A model generated the notes under the pieces. The model did not search any database and was not told the DNA's origin. It was given only the letters and a program-made list of their open reading frames with translations. Positions 54,027-62,810 of a DNA stretch of 64,000 nt are shown here, in pieces. The stretch comes from Acidobacteriota bacterium. Its GTDB lineage: Bacteria > Acidobacteriota > Terriglobia > Terriglobales > Acidobacteriaceae. The translations under genes and the position numbers were made by a program. The stretch lies in NCBI GenBank assembly GCA_018268895.1, contig JAFDVP010000001.1:310001-374000 (forward strand). Reading direction: 5' to 3'. Position 1 is the stretch's first letter. Each line of letters opens with the position of its first letter.

Positions 54027-55436
54027 TCATTTGGCGATGCGGAAGCGGACGAAGGCGGCGACTCCCCAGGGGTGGTTGCCGTAGGCGGGTTTGAGCGCCT
54101 GCGGGGTGACGTAGGTTGTGAACTGTGCTCCGGGGGCGGCGGCGATGTGGCGGCCGAGGTGGAAGTCGCGGTCGTAGCCGAAGCTGAAGGATGCGGCGTG
54201 CCCGATGGGTTCTTCTTCAAAGCCCGGAGGCGGCGTGGTGCCGGGGGTGAGCAGAAGTTCGCTGGAGCGCGCGGCGTTTTCGATGCGCGTCCACACGTAG
54301 TTCTTGCTCGAGAACTTGAGCAGCGACTCGGCGAGGTAGCTGTTCATCCTGCCGTGAGATTTGGTGCGTCCCCAGATGAGCGTGTTCGACCAGTTGCCGG
54401 AGGAAAAGCCATCGGCGTCGCGAGGGCCGAAGGGCCGGTTGTACATGATTGAGGCTGTCTGACGCTGCTGGTCGTCGTGCCCGAGCGCCTCGGGGCTTGT
54501 GATGTGCGCGATGGAGTACTGCGCGCTCCAGTTTGCGGTTGGAGCGAAGGTCACGCGCGTGGAGTAGCTGTCGATAGCGAGGCCGTTGGCCAAGGGCTGG
54601 AACTGCCAGCGGGCCTCTCCCGGTTCGCCGCCGTGGAAGCCCGAGCCTTCGACGCGGAGCCCTCGCCATGTGAGGCCGGCGGTGAGCACGCTATAGGCGA
54701 TGTGCGTGGAGTCTTCCTGATGATGGCCAATGGCTGCGAGCGGATTTTCAGACGCCGACATGCGATGCGGAAACGCGGCCGGTCCGATCGCGGGGTCGCC
54801 GATGGGGGCGACGTAGAAGCTCAGCAGCGTGCGCTCGCTCAGCTTGATGTCGTAGAGCGCGGCGACCTCCATAAAGAAGTTGTGCGGGTGCTGGCCGTCG
54901 ATGATGGGGGTGCCGAATGCGGTCTCGCCCTGCTGGAAGAGCAGAGGGTACTGGCGGCCGGTGACCGTCGCGGGCTCGAGCGAGAACATGGTGCGCAGGG
55001 TGAGTTGGCCGGGGCCGAGGCGGCGCATGGCCATGGGCATGATCCAGTTGGTGGAGAAGAGTTTGTCTCCGCCGCGTTCGCCCTGAGGGGTGGAGGCGGC
55101 CTTCTGCTGGATGTCGGTGACGAAGGCCTCGCCGTGCAGCATCCACATCCATGCGCCGTGGTGGCCCATCATCATGTACATCGGGGTGGATGCGGGCTCG
55201 GAGCTGGTGCCGGAGGTGAGGTGGTTGAGCTGCGATTCGATGAGGTTGGTAGGCTGGCGCATCATCATCATGCCCGGCTTCGACTCCATGTTCATGGAGC
55301 TGTGGTCGTGCTGCATCGAGGACATGTCCATACCGGCCATGTCGTGATTGTGCTGCTGCTGGCCTTGCGCGAAGCTGCTGAGGAAGAGGCAAAGTACGGG
55401 CAGGGCAAGACGATTGAATCGACTGCGGGGTATCAC
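54027..55436 (-). CDS. Met/His-rich exported protein, probable outer-membrane barrel linked to metal
   Basis: A 469-aa protein. The GTG at 55436 has AGGAG eight bases upstream and starts a signal peptide (FNRLALPVLCLFLSSFAQGQ). The mature N-terminus is a Met/His-rich stretch (HNHDMAGMDMSSMQHDHSSM, then GMMMM), of the kind that binds copper or silver. The rest has the alternating, aromatic-rich pattern of a beta-barrel and conserved segments such as DGQHPHNFFMEVAALYDIKL and HRMSASENPLAAIGHHQEDS. It ends with Phe-Arg-Ile-Ala-Lys. The next gene upstream encodes a small Cys/His-rich exported protein. Metal efflux or storage is inferred. Confidence 0.75.
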   Translation of the reverse strand: MIPRSRFNRLALPVLCLFLSSFAQGQQQHNHDMAGMDMSSMQHDHSSMNMESKPGMMMMRQPTNLIESQLNHLTSGTSSEPASTPMYMMMGHHGAWMWMLHGEAFVTDIQQKAASTPQGERGGDKLFSTNWIMPMAMRRLGPGQLTLRTMFSLEPATVTGRQYPLLFQQGETAFGTPIIDGQHPHNFFMEVAALYDIKLSERTLLSFYVAPIGDPAIGPAAFPHRMSASENPLAAIGHHQEDSTHIAYSVLTAGLTWRGLRVEGSGFHGGEPGEARWQFQPLANGLAIDSYSTRVTFAPTANWSAQYSIAHITSPEALGHDDQQRQTASIMYNRPFGPRDADGFSSGNWSNTLIWGRTKSHGRMNSYLAESLLKFSSKNYVWTRIENAARSSELLLTPGTTPPPGFEEEPIGHAASFSFGYDRDFHLGRHIAAAPGAQFTTYVTPQALKPAYGNHPWGVAAFVRFRIAK

Positions 55437-55533
55437 TTGAGAATTCTCCTGAAGCTGAGGGAAAAGATGTGCCGATTTCGACACGTGACGATGCACATGC
55501 GAAGGCAAGCGGGTCTTCAGCGAAGGAGAGTGA

Positions 55534-55902
55534 TCAGATTCGGAGTTTGGTAGCGGGACGCCGTAGCGGAGGCCCGGTCTTGCCGTTGGAAGGCGGAGCA
55601 ACTGCCGCACCGGCGAGGTGAATCTCCGGAAGGACAGCAGGGCTCACATCGAGGGAAGTGTCCAGAGAAGTAGCAGCGGTTGCGATGACGGACTGATGAT
55701 GTACCGTGCAGCACGAGATGGATGTGTGCATCCCGCTGTCACCCTTAGTGGGGCAGCACTCATGTTCAGGCGTAGTGATTGTGTGCGCGGCCACAGACGC
55801 TGCCATGGCCTGCATCACAGGCAGATCGAGACACGCCGCTGAACCGACAAACAGGGCCAGCAGGCAGACCGTCGCAACGAAGGTGGAGAGTGTCCGTCTC
55901 AT
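55534..55902 (-). CDS. Small exported Cys/His-rich protein
   Basis: A 122-aa protein with a signal peptide (residues 1-24, FVATVCLLALFVGSAACLD). The middle has closely spaced Cys and His: HECCPTKGDSGMHTSISCCT, then VHHQ. The C-terminal third is Pro/Ala-rich. The pattern suggests metal binding. It precedes the Met/His-rich protein gene on the same strand by 97 bp, so the two probably form a metal-responsive operon. No regulator is adjacent. Confidence 0.65.
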   Translation of the reverse strand: MRRTLSTFVATVCLLALFVGSAACLDLPVMQAMAASVAAHTITTPEHECCPTKGDSGMHTSISCCTVHHQSVIATAATSLDTSLDVSPAVLPEIHLAGAAVAPPSNGKTGPPLRRPATKLRI

Positions 55903-55966
55903 CGTCTCTCAACAGTGTAATCCTTTTGGGGACTTGAAAGCGATTACTGGCAGCGATCGAAGCGCG

Positions 55967-56722
55967 TCATTGTGAAGGTGCTCGGTCTCGCAAAAGGATG
56001 ATGTCGACGCGGCGGTTCCTGCTGCGGCCGTCTTCGGTGGTGTTTGAGGCCACGGGGTGAAACTCGGCGTAGCCTGCGGCTGCGAGGTTCGCGGGCGTGA
56101 TGCTGCCGCGCTCCAGTAGAAGCCGCGCGATGGCGCTGGCGCGAGCGGTCGATAGCTCCCAGTTGGTGGCGTACTGCGAGGTGTGAATGGGCACGTTGTC
56201 GGTGTGCCCCTCGACACGAAGGGGAGCGTCGGGCAGCAATGCTGCGAGCGCGGAGAGCGTAGCGATGGCCGCGGGGCGCACCTCGGCGGAGCCGGAGGCG
56301 AAGAAGCCTATTTCATGCAGAGAGATGACGAGGCCTTCCGGCGTTATGCGCGTGGTGACGCTGCCGGGCGGGATACCTCCGCCGGCGGTCTGCGCGCGAA
56401 GCAGGTTGTCGATGCGGGCCTGCGTCTCTTCCAGATGCGTGCTTCCGGCGGGTGGAAAGGGAAGGGGCATTGCCGCCGGTTTTGTGACGGCTTGTGGTGT
56501 GCTTCTGTCGGCGATCGGAGGGGTCTTCGAGTGCGACTCGAAGCTGCCAAGCGGCGTGAAGGCGCTCTGCATAGCGGCTGCAACCTGGCTTTGCTTCTTC
56601 TTGTCAGCCTGGCTTGAGGCGAAGAGGACGACGAAGAAGGCGAAGAGCAGTGTGATGAAGTCGGCATAAGAGACGAGCCATCGCTCGTGGTTGACGTGCT
56701 CGTGCTTTTTCTTTCGACTCAC
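55967..56722 (-). CDS. motB: Flagellar motor protein MotB (OmpA-like)
   Basis: A 251-aa stator subunit. The single membrane helix LVSYADFITLLFAFFVVLFA carries the conserved proton-carrying Asp (D21). The C-terminal OmpA-like peptidoglycan-binding domain (about 120-245) has LRVEGHTDNVPIHTSQYATN and TEDGRSRNRRVDIIL. It starts with GTG that overlaps the motA stop (GTGA). It anchors the MotA ring to the cell wall. Full length for the family. Confidence 0.94.
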   Translation of the reverse strand: MSRKKKHEHVNHERWLVSYADFITLLFAFFVVLFASSQADKKKQSQVAAAMQSAFTPLGSFESHSKTPPIADRSTPQAVTKPAAMPLPFPPAGSTHLEETQARIDNLLRAQTAGGGIPPGSVTTRITPEGLVISLHEIGFFASGSAEVRPAAIATLSALAALLPDAPLRVEGHTDNVPIHTSQYATNWELSTARASAIARLLLERGSITPANLAAAGYAEFHPVASNTTEDGRSRNRRVDIILLRDRAPSQ

Positions 56723-57498
56723 GCTGCGGCCTCCGCTGTGCTGCTTGCTGGTTTGTCTTCAAAGAGGAAGGTCCTCAGCTTGGTCTCCATCATGCGCGGG
56801 TTCATTCCCTCGAGGATGGAGACGACGCCTTCTAGCATCATTTCTTTGATCATCTGATCTTCGCGGTGGCGAATCTTGAGCTTGCCCGCGGCCGGGAGAA
56901 AGACGAGGTTTGCGAGGGCGACGCCGTAGATGGTGGCGACGAAGGCGACGGCAATGCCGCGGCCAACCTCGGTGATGTTGTCGAGATGCTGCATCACCTG
57001 GATGAGGCCGAGGACGGCTCCGATGATCCCGACTGTTGGTGAATAGCCGCCGGCGGCTTCGAAGACTTGTGGAATCTTCTCTTCCATCTCGGTCTTGTTG
57101 TCGATCTCCATCTGCATGATCTTGCGGACCTCGGTGGGTTCGGTTCCGTCGACAGCGAGCATCAGCGCCTGCTTGAGAAAAGGGTCATCGATGGAGGCGA
57201 GGTCCTGGTCGAGCGAGACGATACCGCTCTTGCGTGCTTTATTGGCGAACTGGACGAGCTGTTTGAGTACAGCCTCACCGTCGGAGGTTCCCGAAAAGAA
57301 GACCTTGGCAATGCGCTGCAGTGCAGCCAGGAAGATATTCAGCGGGAATTGCAGCATGACGGCGCCCATGGTTCCGCCGACGACGATCAGCGCGGCCGTG
57401 GGCTGCGTGATCTGCGAGATGCTGCCGCCTTCGATCATCATGCCGGCGAGAATGCCGAGGATGGCGACGATGATGCCACCGATGCTGGCGATGTCCAT
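56719..57498 (-). CDS. motA: Flagellar motor protein MotA
   Basis: A 259-aa stator protein with four membrane segments. Helices at the N-terminus (IGGIIVAILGILAGMMIEGG) and in the middle, with the conserved Pro-containing GYSPTVGIIGAVLGLIQVMQ. The cytoplasmic loop (about 65-150) holds charged residues that face the rotor. GAGGA lies about seven bases before the ATG. It is co-translated with motB and follows flbD on the same strand. Confidence 0.95.
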   Translation of the reverse strand: MDIASIGGIIVAILGILAGMMIEGGSISQITQPTAALIVVGGTMGAVMLQFPLNIFLAALQRIAKVFFSGTSDGEAVLKQLVQFANKARKSGIVSLDQDLASIDDPFLKQALMLAVDGTEPTEVRKIMQMEIDNKTEMEEKIPQVFEAAGGYSPTVGIIGAVLGLIQVMQHLDNITEVGRGIAVAFVATIYGVALANLVFLPAAGKLKIRHREDQMIKEMMLEGVVSILEGMNPRMMETKLRTFLFEDKPASSTAEAAA

Positions 57499-57531
57499 AT
57501 AACGTCCTCTATGTAAAACGAATGAGAAAAG

Positions 57532-57810
57532 CTAAACGTTGGTGGCCAGTTGATTCTGGCTGGAGATGGTTTCCTGCGCCTCACGCGCTGCACAGGCGCT
57601 GAGGGCCGACGCTGCCTCAGGCCAGGCAGTGCGCAGGATTTGGGCGCGGTAGTCGAGGGTGCGGCGCAGAACTTCGCTTCGCGGCTCGAGTACGACCAGT
57701 TTTTCGCCGGTGACCAACGTGAGCACTGTGTCGGGCGCCGACTCGGCGTGCTTGATGAGATCGCAATTGATGCTGAGCCTGCTGCCGTTCAGGCGCGTGA
57801 GTTCGATCAT
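57532..57810 (-). CDS. flbD: FlbD family flagellar protein
   Basis: A 92-aa protein whose first 60 residues match the small FlbD/SwrD family (MIELTRLNGSRLSINCDLIK, then VLTLVTGEKLVVLEP). The remaining 30 residues are an Ala-rich tail. In other bacteria it is linked to flagellar motor power. First gene of the flbD-motA-motB operon, divergent from fliC across 241 bp. Confidence 0.88.
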   Translation of the reverse strand: MIELTRLNGSRLSINCDLIKHAESAPDTVLTLVTGEKLVVLEPRSEVLRRTLDYRAQILRTAWPEAASALSACAAREAQETISSQNQLATNV

Positions 57811-57907
57811 GAAATGTACCTCTCATGGCTTTCATCGACACAATTGAGGTGCAGCAATAGAGGAAGGGCTCTTGGTCCCGAGGTAATGCGAAGAAATGCA
57901 GACGCGC

Positions 57908-57934
57908 TCAAGTCGCCGCGTGGAGGGCCGATGA
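57908..57934 (+). promoter_or_regulatory. Sigma-28 (FliA)-type promoter of fliC
   Basis: TCAAGTCG (57908-57915), 11 bp, GCCGATGA (57927-57934). This is near the flagellar consensus TAAAGTTT-N11-GCCGATAA. The predicted leader is about 110 nt. Confidence 0.6.
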
Positions 57935-58051
57935 GGTTGGAGAACGCAACGCCTTTCGCGAGGCCGGACGGACCGAGGGGCAACCAAGGTCTGGATCGCT
58001 AGGGACAGGCAGTGCGGTAACTCAAATCGAGTGATAGAGGAGCGTTCCCCA

Positions 58052-58900
58052 ATGTCCTTGGGTGTATTGAACAACATCTCAGCAATCTACGCGCAGACCA
58101 ACCTGAATCAGACACAGGCGAGTCTGCAGAACACACTTACGCAGCTCTCCTCCGGTTCGCGCATCAATAGCGGCGCGGATGATGCTGCTGGCCTGGCTCT
58201 GGCCGACGGTCTTCACGCCAACGTCGCTGCATTGACGCAGTCATCGCAGAACGCCAGCGCCGGTGTCGGCCTGCTGCAGACCGCCGATGGCGCCCTGTCG
58301 CAGGTGACCAACCTGCTCAACCGCGCCATTACGCTGGCGACGGAAGCAGCCAACGGCACGCTGAACACCAACCAGGTCAGCTCGGCCGACCAGGAGTACC
58401 AGAACATTCTGACCGAGATCGCGAATATCGGATCGACGACGAACTACAACGGCCAGAGCGTATTTACCGCGACTCCGGTAACGGTGTTCGTCAGCGATGG
58501 AACCGCTTCGGGCGCCAGCACATTCAGCGAGAAGATTGGCGTGCTGACCAAGGCGAGCGTCGGAACCACATCCGCCGGCGCAGGTGCCGATCTGACAACC
58601 AACGCAGCACTCACCTCCGCCACAGCCACAGCCATTCTGACCACTCTGACCTCGGCGGTTCAGAATGTCGCGTACCAGCGCGGCACAATCGGAGCCAATA
58701 TCAACCAGCTCAACGCAGCTTCGAATGTGGCGAACTCACAGTCGGTAAACCTCCAGTCGGCGGAGAACAACATCCGCGCGACGAACTTCGGCCAGGCGAC
58801 CAGCGACATGGCCAAGTACAAGGTGCTCAGCCAGACCGGTATCGCGGCGCTCTCGCAGGCCAATGCCGTTCAGCAGGACGTTCTCAAGCTGCTTCAGTAG
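58052..58900 (+). CDS. fliC: Flagellin
   Basis: A 282-aa flagellin, short for the family because the variable surface domain is small. The conserved N-terminal helix (AQTNLNQTQASLQNTLTQLS, then SGSRINSGADDAAGLALADG) and C-terminal helix (NIRATNFGQATSDMAKYKVL, then LSQTGIAALSQANAVQQDVL) are complete. ATG at 58052 follows GAGGAG; an upstream in-frame ATG is less likely. A sigma-28 promoter lies 118 bp upstream and a stem-loop follows. Confidence 0.95.
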   Translation: MSLGVLNNISAIYAQTNLNQTQASLQNTLTQLSSGSRINSGADDAAGLALADGLHANVAALTQSSQNASAGVGLLQTADGALSQVTNLLNRAITLATEAANGTLNTNQVSSADQEYQNILTEIANIGSTTNYNGQSVFTATPVTVFVSDGTASGASTFSEKIGVLTKASVGTTSAGAGADLTTNAALTSATATAILTTLTSAVQNVAYQRGTIGANINQLNAASNVANSQSVNLQSAENNIRATNFGQATSDMAKYKVLSQTGIAALSQANAVQQDVLKLLQ

Positions 58901-58923
58901 TCTGCCGTTGATATAGGGAGAAT

Positions 58924-58955
58924 GGCTGCGAGCGAGGGTCACTTCGTTCGCAGCC
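58924..58955 (+). terminator. Stem-loop after fliC
   Basis: GGCTGCGA (58924-58931) pairs with TCGCAGCC (58948-58955), tail CGTTCCCGTT. Confidence 0.55.
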
Positions 58956-59062
58956 CGTTCCCGTTAGCTCCAGGTTTGAGTTAAGAGATGTCTCATCTTT
59001 GTATCGCTGGATTTGGCGATGCAGTTGCATTCGCAGGATTGCAGGCTTCAGGGAGGTTGTAG

Positions 59063-60436
59063 ATGAGCACTGTCGGGTTGAACTTTGGGTCGATCACCAG
59101 TGGACAAGGCATCGATGTTGCTTCGACAGTCTCTCAAATTATTGCCATCGAGCAGGCGGTGGAGACGCCCTGGAAGAACCAACTGACCGCACTTAAGGCG
59201 CAGGACACAGCGCTGAGCACACTGGGAACAGACCTCTCGACGCTGTCATCTTCTCTCCAGTCGCTGACCGACTTTAGTGGCATCTTTGCCTCGAAACAAG
59301 GGTCCAGTTCGGACACGAATGTTGTCGCACTTAGCTCGGCTACACCGGTTGCGAGTGCCGGGAGCCACTCGATCATTGTCAATTCTCTTGCGCAGACGTC
59401 TTCCACGTACTCGGGGGCAATTGCCAACCCGGGCGATACGCTGAGCGGAACTCTGACGATTCAGGTTGGTAGCGGAGCTTCGCAAAGCATTACCGTCGAT
59501 AGCGGCAGCAATACGCTGGCATCGCTTGCCGCTGCAATCAATGGGGCGTCACTGGGAGTTCGCGCAAGTGTTATCAAAGACACCAGCGGCTCGCGCCTTT
59601 CACTGGTGAGTGCAACCAGCGGCGCCGCGGGACAGATTACGCTTGCCTCGTCGCTGTCGGATACGACGGCGGGGAATGCCGTTTCGTTTCAGCAAGGGCA
59701 GCCAGGCAAGGACGCGAGCCTGAATGTGGATGGACTCGATGTGACGACTGCATCCAATACGGTCTCCGATGTTATCCCCGGCGTCACGTTCCAGCTGCTT
59801 GCGGCCTCTGGAGCGTCGCAGCCAGTACAGGTCCAGATTACGAATGACAACAACTCCATCGCGCAGGCGATGAACTCGTTTGTAACGGCGTATAACGCGG
59901 TCGTAACCGATATCAAGACTCAAGAAGGCAAGGACGCCAACGGAAACGCGCAGCCTCTCTATGGCGATCCGACGTTAGCGCTGATTCAGAACCAGTTGAC
60001 ATCGGCCCTGCTTGGCGGTGCTGCGAGCGGAGCAATCAACAACCTGTCACAGTTGGGCCTGTCGGTCGGCCAGGATGGAAAGCTGACATTGAATACCGGC
60101 AACCTGGAGGCATCGCTCAACTCGAATTTTTCAGACGTTGAAGGGTTTCTGCAAAACGTTGGCAGCTTTGGCCAGACCATGACGAAAGCGCTCAACGGGC
60201 TGAGCAGCACGTTCACATCCGGGGCGATCTATCTTGCGTTGCAGCAAAACTCGGCGCAGGAGACGGCATTGAACAACAGCATCGCCAACCAGGAGACGCG
60301 AATTGCTACCGATAAGGCACGCCTGACGACGCAGCTCGATGCGGCTAACCAGATTTTGCAATCGCTTCCCGATCAACTGAACCAGATCGACCAGATGTAC
60401 AACGCTGTGACGGGCTATAGCAAATCGAACGGATAA
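59063..60436 (+). CDS. fliD: Flagellar hook-associated protein 2 (filament cap)
   Basis: A 457-aa FliD. The N-terminal domain (FGSITSGQGIDVASTVSQII) and the C-terminal helical domain (QETALNNSIANQETRIATDK, then LTTQLDAANQILQSL) flank the D2-D3 part. It caps the growing filament. GGGAGG precedes the ATG. It is followed by fliS with seven bases between. Confidence 0.95.
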   Translation: MSTVGLNFGSITSGQGIDVASTVSQIIAIEQAVETPWKNQLTALKAQDTALSTLGTDLSTLSSSLQSLTDFSGIFASKQGSSSDTNVVALSSATPVASAGSHSIIVNSLAQTSSTYSGAIANPGDTLSGTLTIQVGSGASQSITVDSGSNTLASLAAAINGASLGVRASVIKDTSGSRLSLVSATSGAAGQITLASSLSDTTAGNAVSFQQGQPGKDASLNVDGLDVTTASNTVSDVIPGVTFQLLAASGASQPVQVQITNDNNSIAQAMNSFVTAYNAVVTDIKTQEGKDANGNAQPLYGDPTLALIQNQLTSALLGGAASGAINNLSQLGLSVGQDGKLTLNTGNLEASLNSNFSDVEGFLQNVGSFGQTMTKALNGLSSTFTSGAIYLALQQNSAQETALNNSIANQETRIATDKARLTTQLDAANQILQSLPDQLNQIDQMYNAVTGYSKSNG

Positions 60437-60443
60437 GGGTGAC

Positions 60444-60908
60444 ATGACGAACTACCAGGAGCAATCGCTGGCGGGAGCAACGGGTATCGAGCTGGTTCTG
60501 GCGCTGTACAACGGGCTGGTCCGCTTTCTATATCAGTCCCTGGCCTGTATCGACGAAGGCGACGTGAGCGGACGGCGCATCTCGGTGAAAAAGGCACTGG
60601 ATATTGTGATGTACCTCCAGGCGCGATTGCGGATCGACCTTGGCGGAGAGACGGCAGCTTCGCTGAACGATTTTTACGCGGCAGTCTTTACGATGACGTT
60701 GGAAGCATCGCATTCCAATTCGCACCAGAAGATGGAAGAGGTAATTCAGTGCGTGCGCAGCGTTCGCGAGGCCTGGGTAATTGCGGCGCGCGACCCTGAA
60801 GCGGGTCGCGTGCTGCCCAGGGAGTTGCGGACACGCGAAGAGCGTTTTGTCGCGCCTGCTGCTATGGAAGCCGTGGCCGAGCGAACGCCGGCAGTGTGGT
60901 CAGCGTAG
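60444..60908 (+). CDS. fliS: Flagellar export chaperone FliS
   Basis: A 154-aa flagellin chaperone: YQEQSLAGATGIELVLALYNG at the start, then SVKKALDIVMYLQARLRIDLGG. The usual length is near 130; here a basic C-terminal tail of about 30 residues is added. It binds FliC in the cytoplasm and prevents premature polymerisation. Last of the fliC-fliD-fliS series. It ends six bases before the convergent ABC exporter gene. Confidence 0.92.
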   Translation: MTNYQEQSLAGATGIELVLALYNGLVRFLYQSLACIDEGDVSGRRISVKKALDIVMYLQARLRIDLGGETAASLNDFYAAVFTMTLEASHSNSHQKMEEVIQCVRSVREAWVIAARDPEAGRVLPRELRTREERFVAPAAMEAVAERTPAVWSA

Positions 60909-60914
60909 CAATTG

Positions 60915-62720
60915 TCAGGTGGCGACGGAGAGTTCTTCTTCAAGCCGCTGTTTCTCAAACAGGCTGGTGTAGTAGCCATTCCGCGCAATCAACTCGTCGT
61001 GCGTACCAAGTTCTGCGATGCGGCCCTGCACGAGCACTGCGATCTGGTTGGCGTTACGAGCGGTTGAGATGCGGTGCGAGATGAAGATCGTCGTGCGTCC
61101 TTCCATCACGCTCGCCAGGCCGGAGAGGATGCGTTCCTCCGTGTAGGTATCGACTGAGGCCAGTGCATCGTCGAGGATGAGGATGCGAGGGTCGCGGACG
61201 ACGGCGCGGGCAATTGCGGTGCGCTGTTTCTGGCCGCCCGAGAGAGTTACGCCGCGCTCGCCTACCATCGTGTCGAAGCCGCGTGGGAATTCGAGGATCT
61301 CCGTGCGGATGTGCGCGATGGCTGCCGCGTCTTCGATCTGCTCGCCGGTTGCTTCGGGGACGCCGAAGCTGATGTTGTGGCGAATCGTGTCGGAGAAGAG
61401 GAACGTCTCCTGCGGCACGAACCCGATGCTGGAGCGTAGCTCAGCAAGAGGGAACGAGCGGATGGGTTCGCCATCGATGAGTACCATGTCCGGCGCAGCG
61501 TCCAGAAGACGCGGGATCAGCGAGACCAGCGTAGATTTTCCGGATCCAGTGGGGCCTACGATAGCGAGCGATGTTCCTGCCGGGATGTGAAGATTGATAT
61601 TGTGAAGGACGGTTGGTCCTTCTGGATATGCGAAGCTGAGGTTGTGAAGCTCGATGCTGCCCTGAATGCTACAGGAAGGAAGTGCGGAAGCGTCGTACTC
61701 GAAGTCAAGGTGGGAAGAGCTACGTTGGGGACGACAGGCCAGCAGAGCGGGATCGTCGGCGATCGATGGCTTTTGCTTGAGAAGTTCGTCGATGCGAACC
61801 ACCGATGCGGTGCCTCGTTGAAAGAGGTTGACGACCCAGCCGACAGCGATGATCGGCCAGATGAGCTGCACCATGTAGACGTTGAAGCTCGCGAATTCGC
61901 CGAGCGAGATGCGATGTTGCACAACCTCGTGGCCGCCAACCCACAGCGTGATCATCAGCGATAGCCCGAGCACAAATTCGAGTGTGGGCCAGAGCATCGC
62001 CATTAGTCGGACGAGATGGAGGCTGCGGCGGATGTACTCCTTGTTTGCCTCTTCAAAGGAGGCGATCTCTGCTTCTTCCTGCGCGAAGGCGCGGATCAGG
62101 CGGGCGCCGGAGAAGTTTTCCTGCGCCTTGGCCGAGATGTCGGAGAACATTGCCTGTATACGCTCGAACCGGCGATGGATGCGGTTGCCGAAGTACTGCA
62201 CGAGTACCGATGCCGCTGGCATGGGAACAAACGCAAAGAACGTCAGCTTGGGACTGATGCGATACATGAAGGGAAGCGCGGCGCAGGCGAAAACCAGCGT
62301 GTTGGCGCTGTACATGATGGCTGGCCCCAGGAGTTGACGGACCGCGTTGAGGTCGTTGGTTGTGCGGGCCATGATGTCGCCGGTGCGGTGCGTGTGGTAG
62401 AACTCCGGCGACTGGCGTTCAAGGTTGCTGAACAGGTCGTTGCGAAGGTCGAACTCGATCTCCCGCGAAGCACCGATGATGACCTGGCGGGTGATGTAGA
62501 GAAAGACCGCCGAGGATCCAGCGACGAGGAGCACGCGAAGCGCGTGGAAGAGGATCTTCTGTTCGCTGACGCCGTGTCGCATGTCGTCTACGGCGTGGCC
62601 GATGACGATGGGCAGCAGCACCTTGATGACGTTGTACAGGATGACGGCCACGCCGCCCCACGCGAGAGATTTCCAGTATCGACGCAGATAGGGATTAAGG
62701 GGTTTTAGGCGATCCATCAT
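60915..62720 (-). CDS. ABC exporter half-transporter with degenerate Walker B
   Basis: A 601-aa fusion of a six-helix type IV exporter domain (1-320) and an ATPase domain (about 350-590). Walker A is GPTGSGKSTLV, signature LSGGQKQRTAIAR, Walker B ILILDDALASVD. In Walker B the usual catalytic Glu is replaced by Asp, as in the degenerate-site partner of heterodimeric exporters (BmrC, TM287-type). No second half is adjacent in the window. The substrate is unknown; multidrug or lipid export is typical. Confidence 0.92.
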   Translation of the reverse strand: MMDRLKPLNPYLRRYWKSLAWGGVAVILYNVIKVLLPIVIGHAVDDMRHGVSEQKILFHALRVLLVAGSSAVFLYITRQVIIGASREIEFDLRNDLFSNLERQSPEFYHTHRTGDIMARTTNDLNAVRQLLGPAIMYSANTLVFACAALPFMYRISPKLTFFAFVPMPAASVLVQYFGNRIHRRFERIQAMFSDISAKAQENFSGARLIRAFAQEEAEIASFEEANKEYIRRSLHLVRLMAMLWPTLEFVLGLSLMITLWVGGHEVVQHRISLGEFASFNVYMVQLIWPIIAVGWVVNLFQRGTASVVRIDELLKQKPSIADDPALLACRPQRSSSHLDFEYDASALPSCSIQGSIELHNLSFAYPEGPTVLHNINLHIPAGTSLAIVGPTGSGKSTLVSLIPRLLDAAPDMVLIDGEPIRSFPLAELRSSIGFVPQETFLFSDTIRHNISFGVPEATGEQIEDAAAIAHIRTEILEFPRGFDTMVGERGVTLSGGQKQRTAIARAVVRDPRILILDDALASVDTYTEERILSGLASVMEGRTTIFISHRISTARNANQIAVLVQGRIAELGTHDELIARNGYYTSLFEKQRLEEELSVAT

Positions 62721-62759
62721 GTCAATAGTTTAAATCTGCTTGCAGATGAGATACACCAG

Positions 62760-62786
62760 CCGTGGCAAAGGTGCCGGGTGCCACGG
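62760..62786. repeat. Hairpin between FKBP and ABC exporter genes
   Basis: CCGTGGCA (62760-62767) pairs with TGCCACGG (62779-62786). It lies in the 90-bp gap downstream of the FKBP gene and could end its transcript, but no T run follows. Confidence 0.5.
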
Positions 62787-62810
62787 TTGGCGTTCCGATT
62801 ATTGGTCAGG

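Noticed and set aside
54477..55553. 358-aa plus-strand frame rich in His and Val
   Set aside because: Antisense to the Met/His-rich protein gene; the minus-strand gene has a signal peptide and ribosome-binding site.
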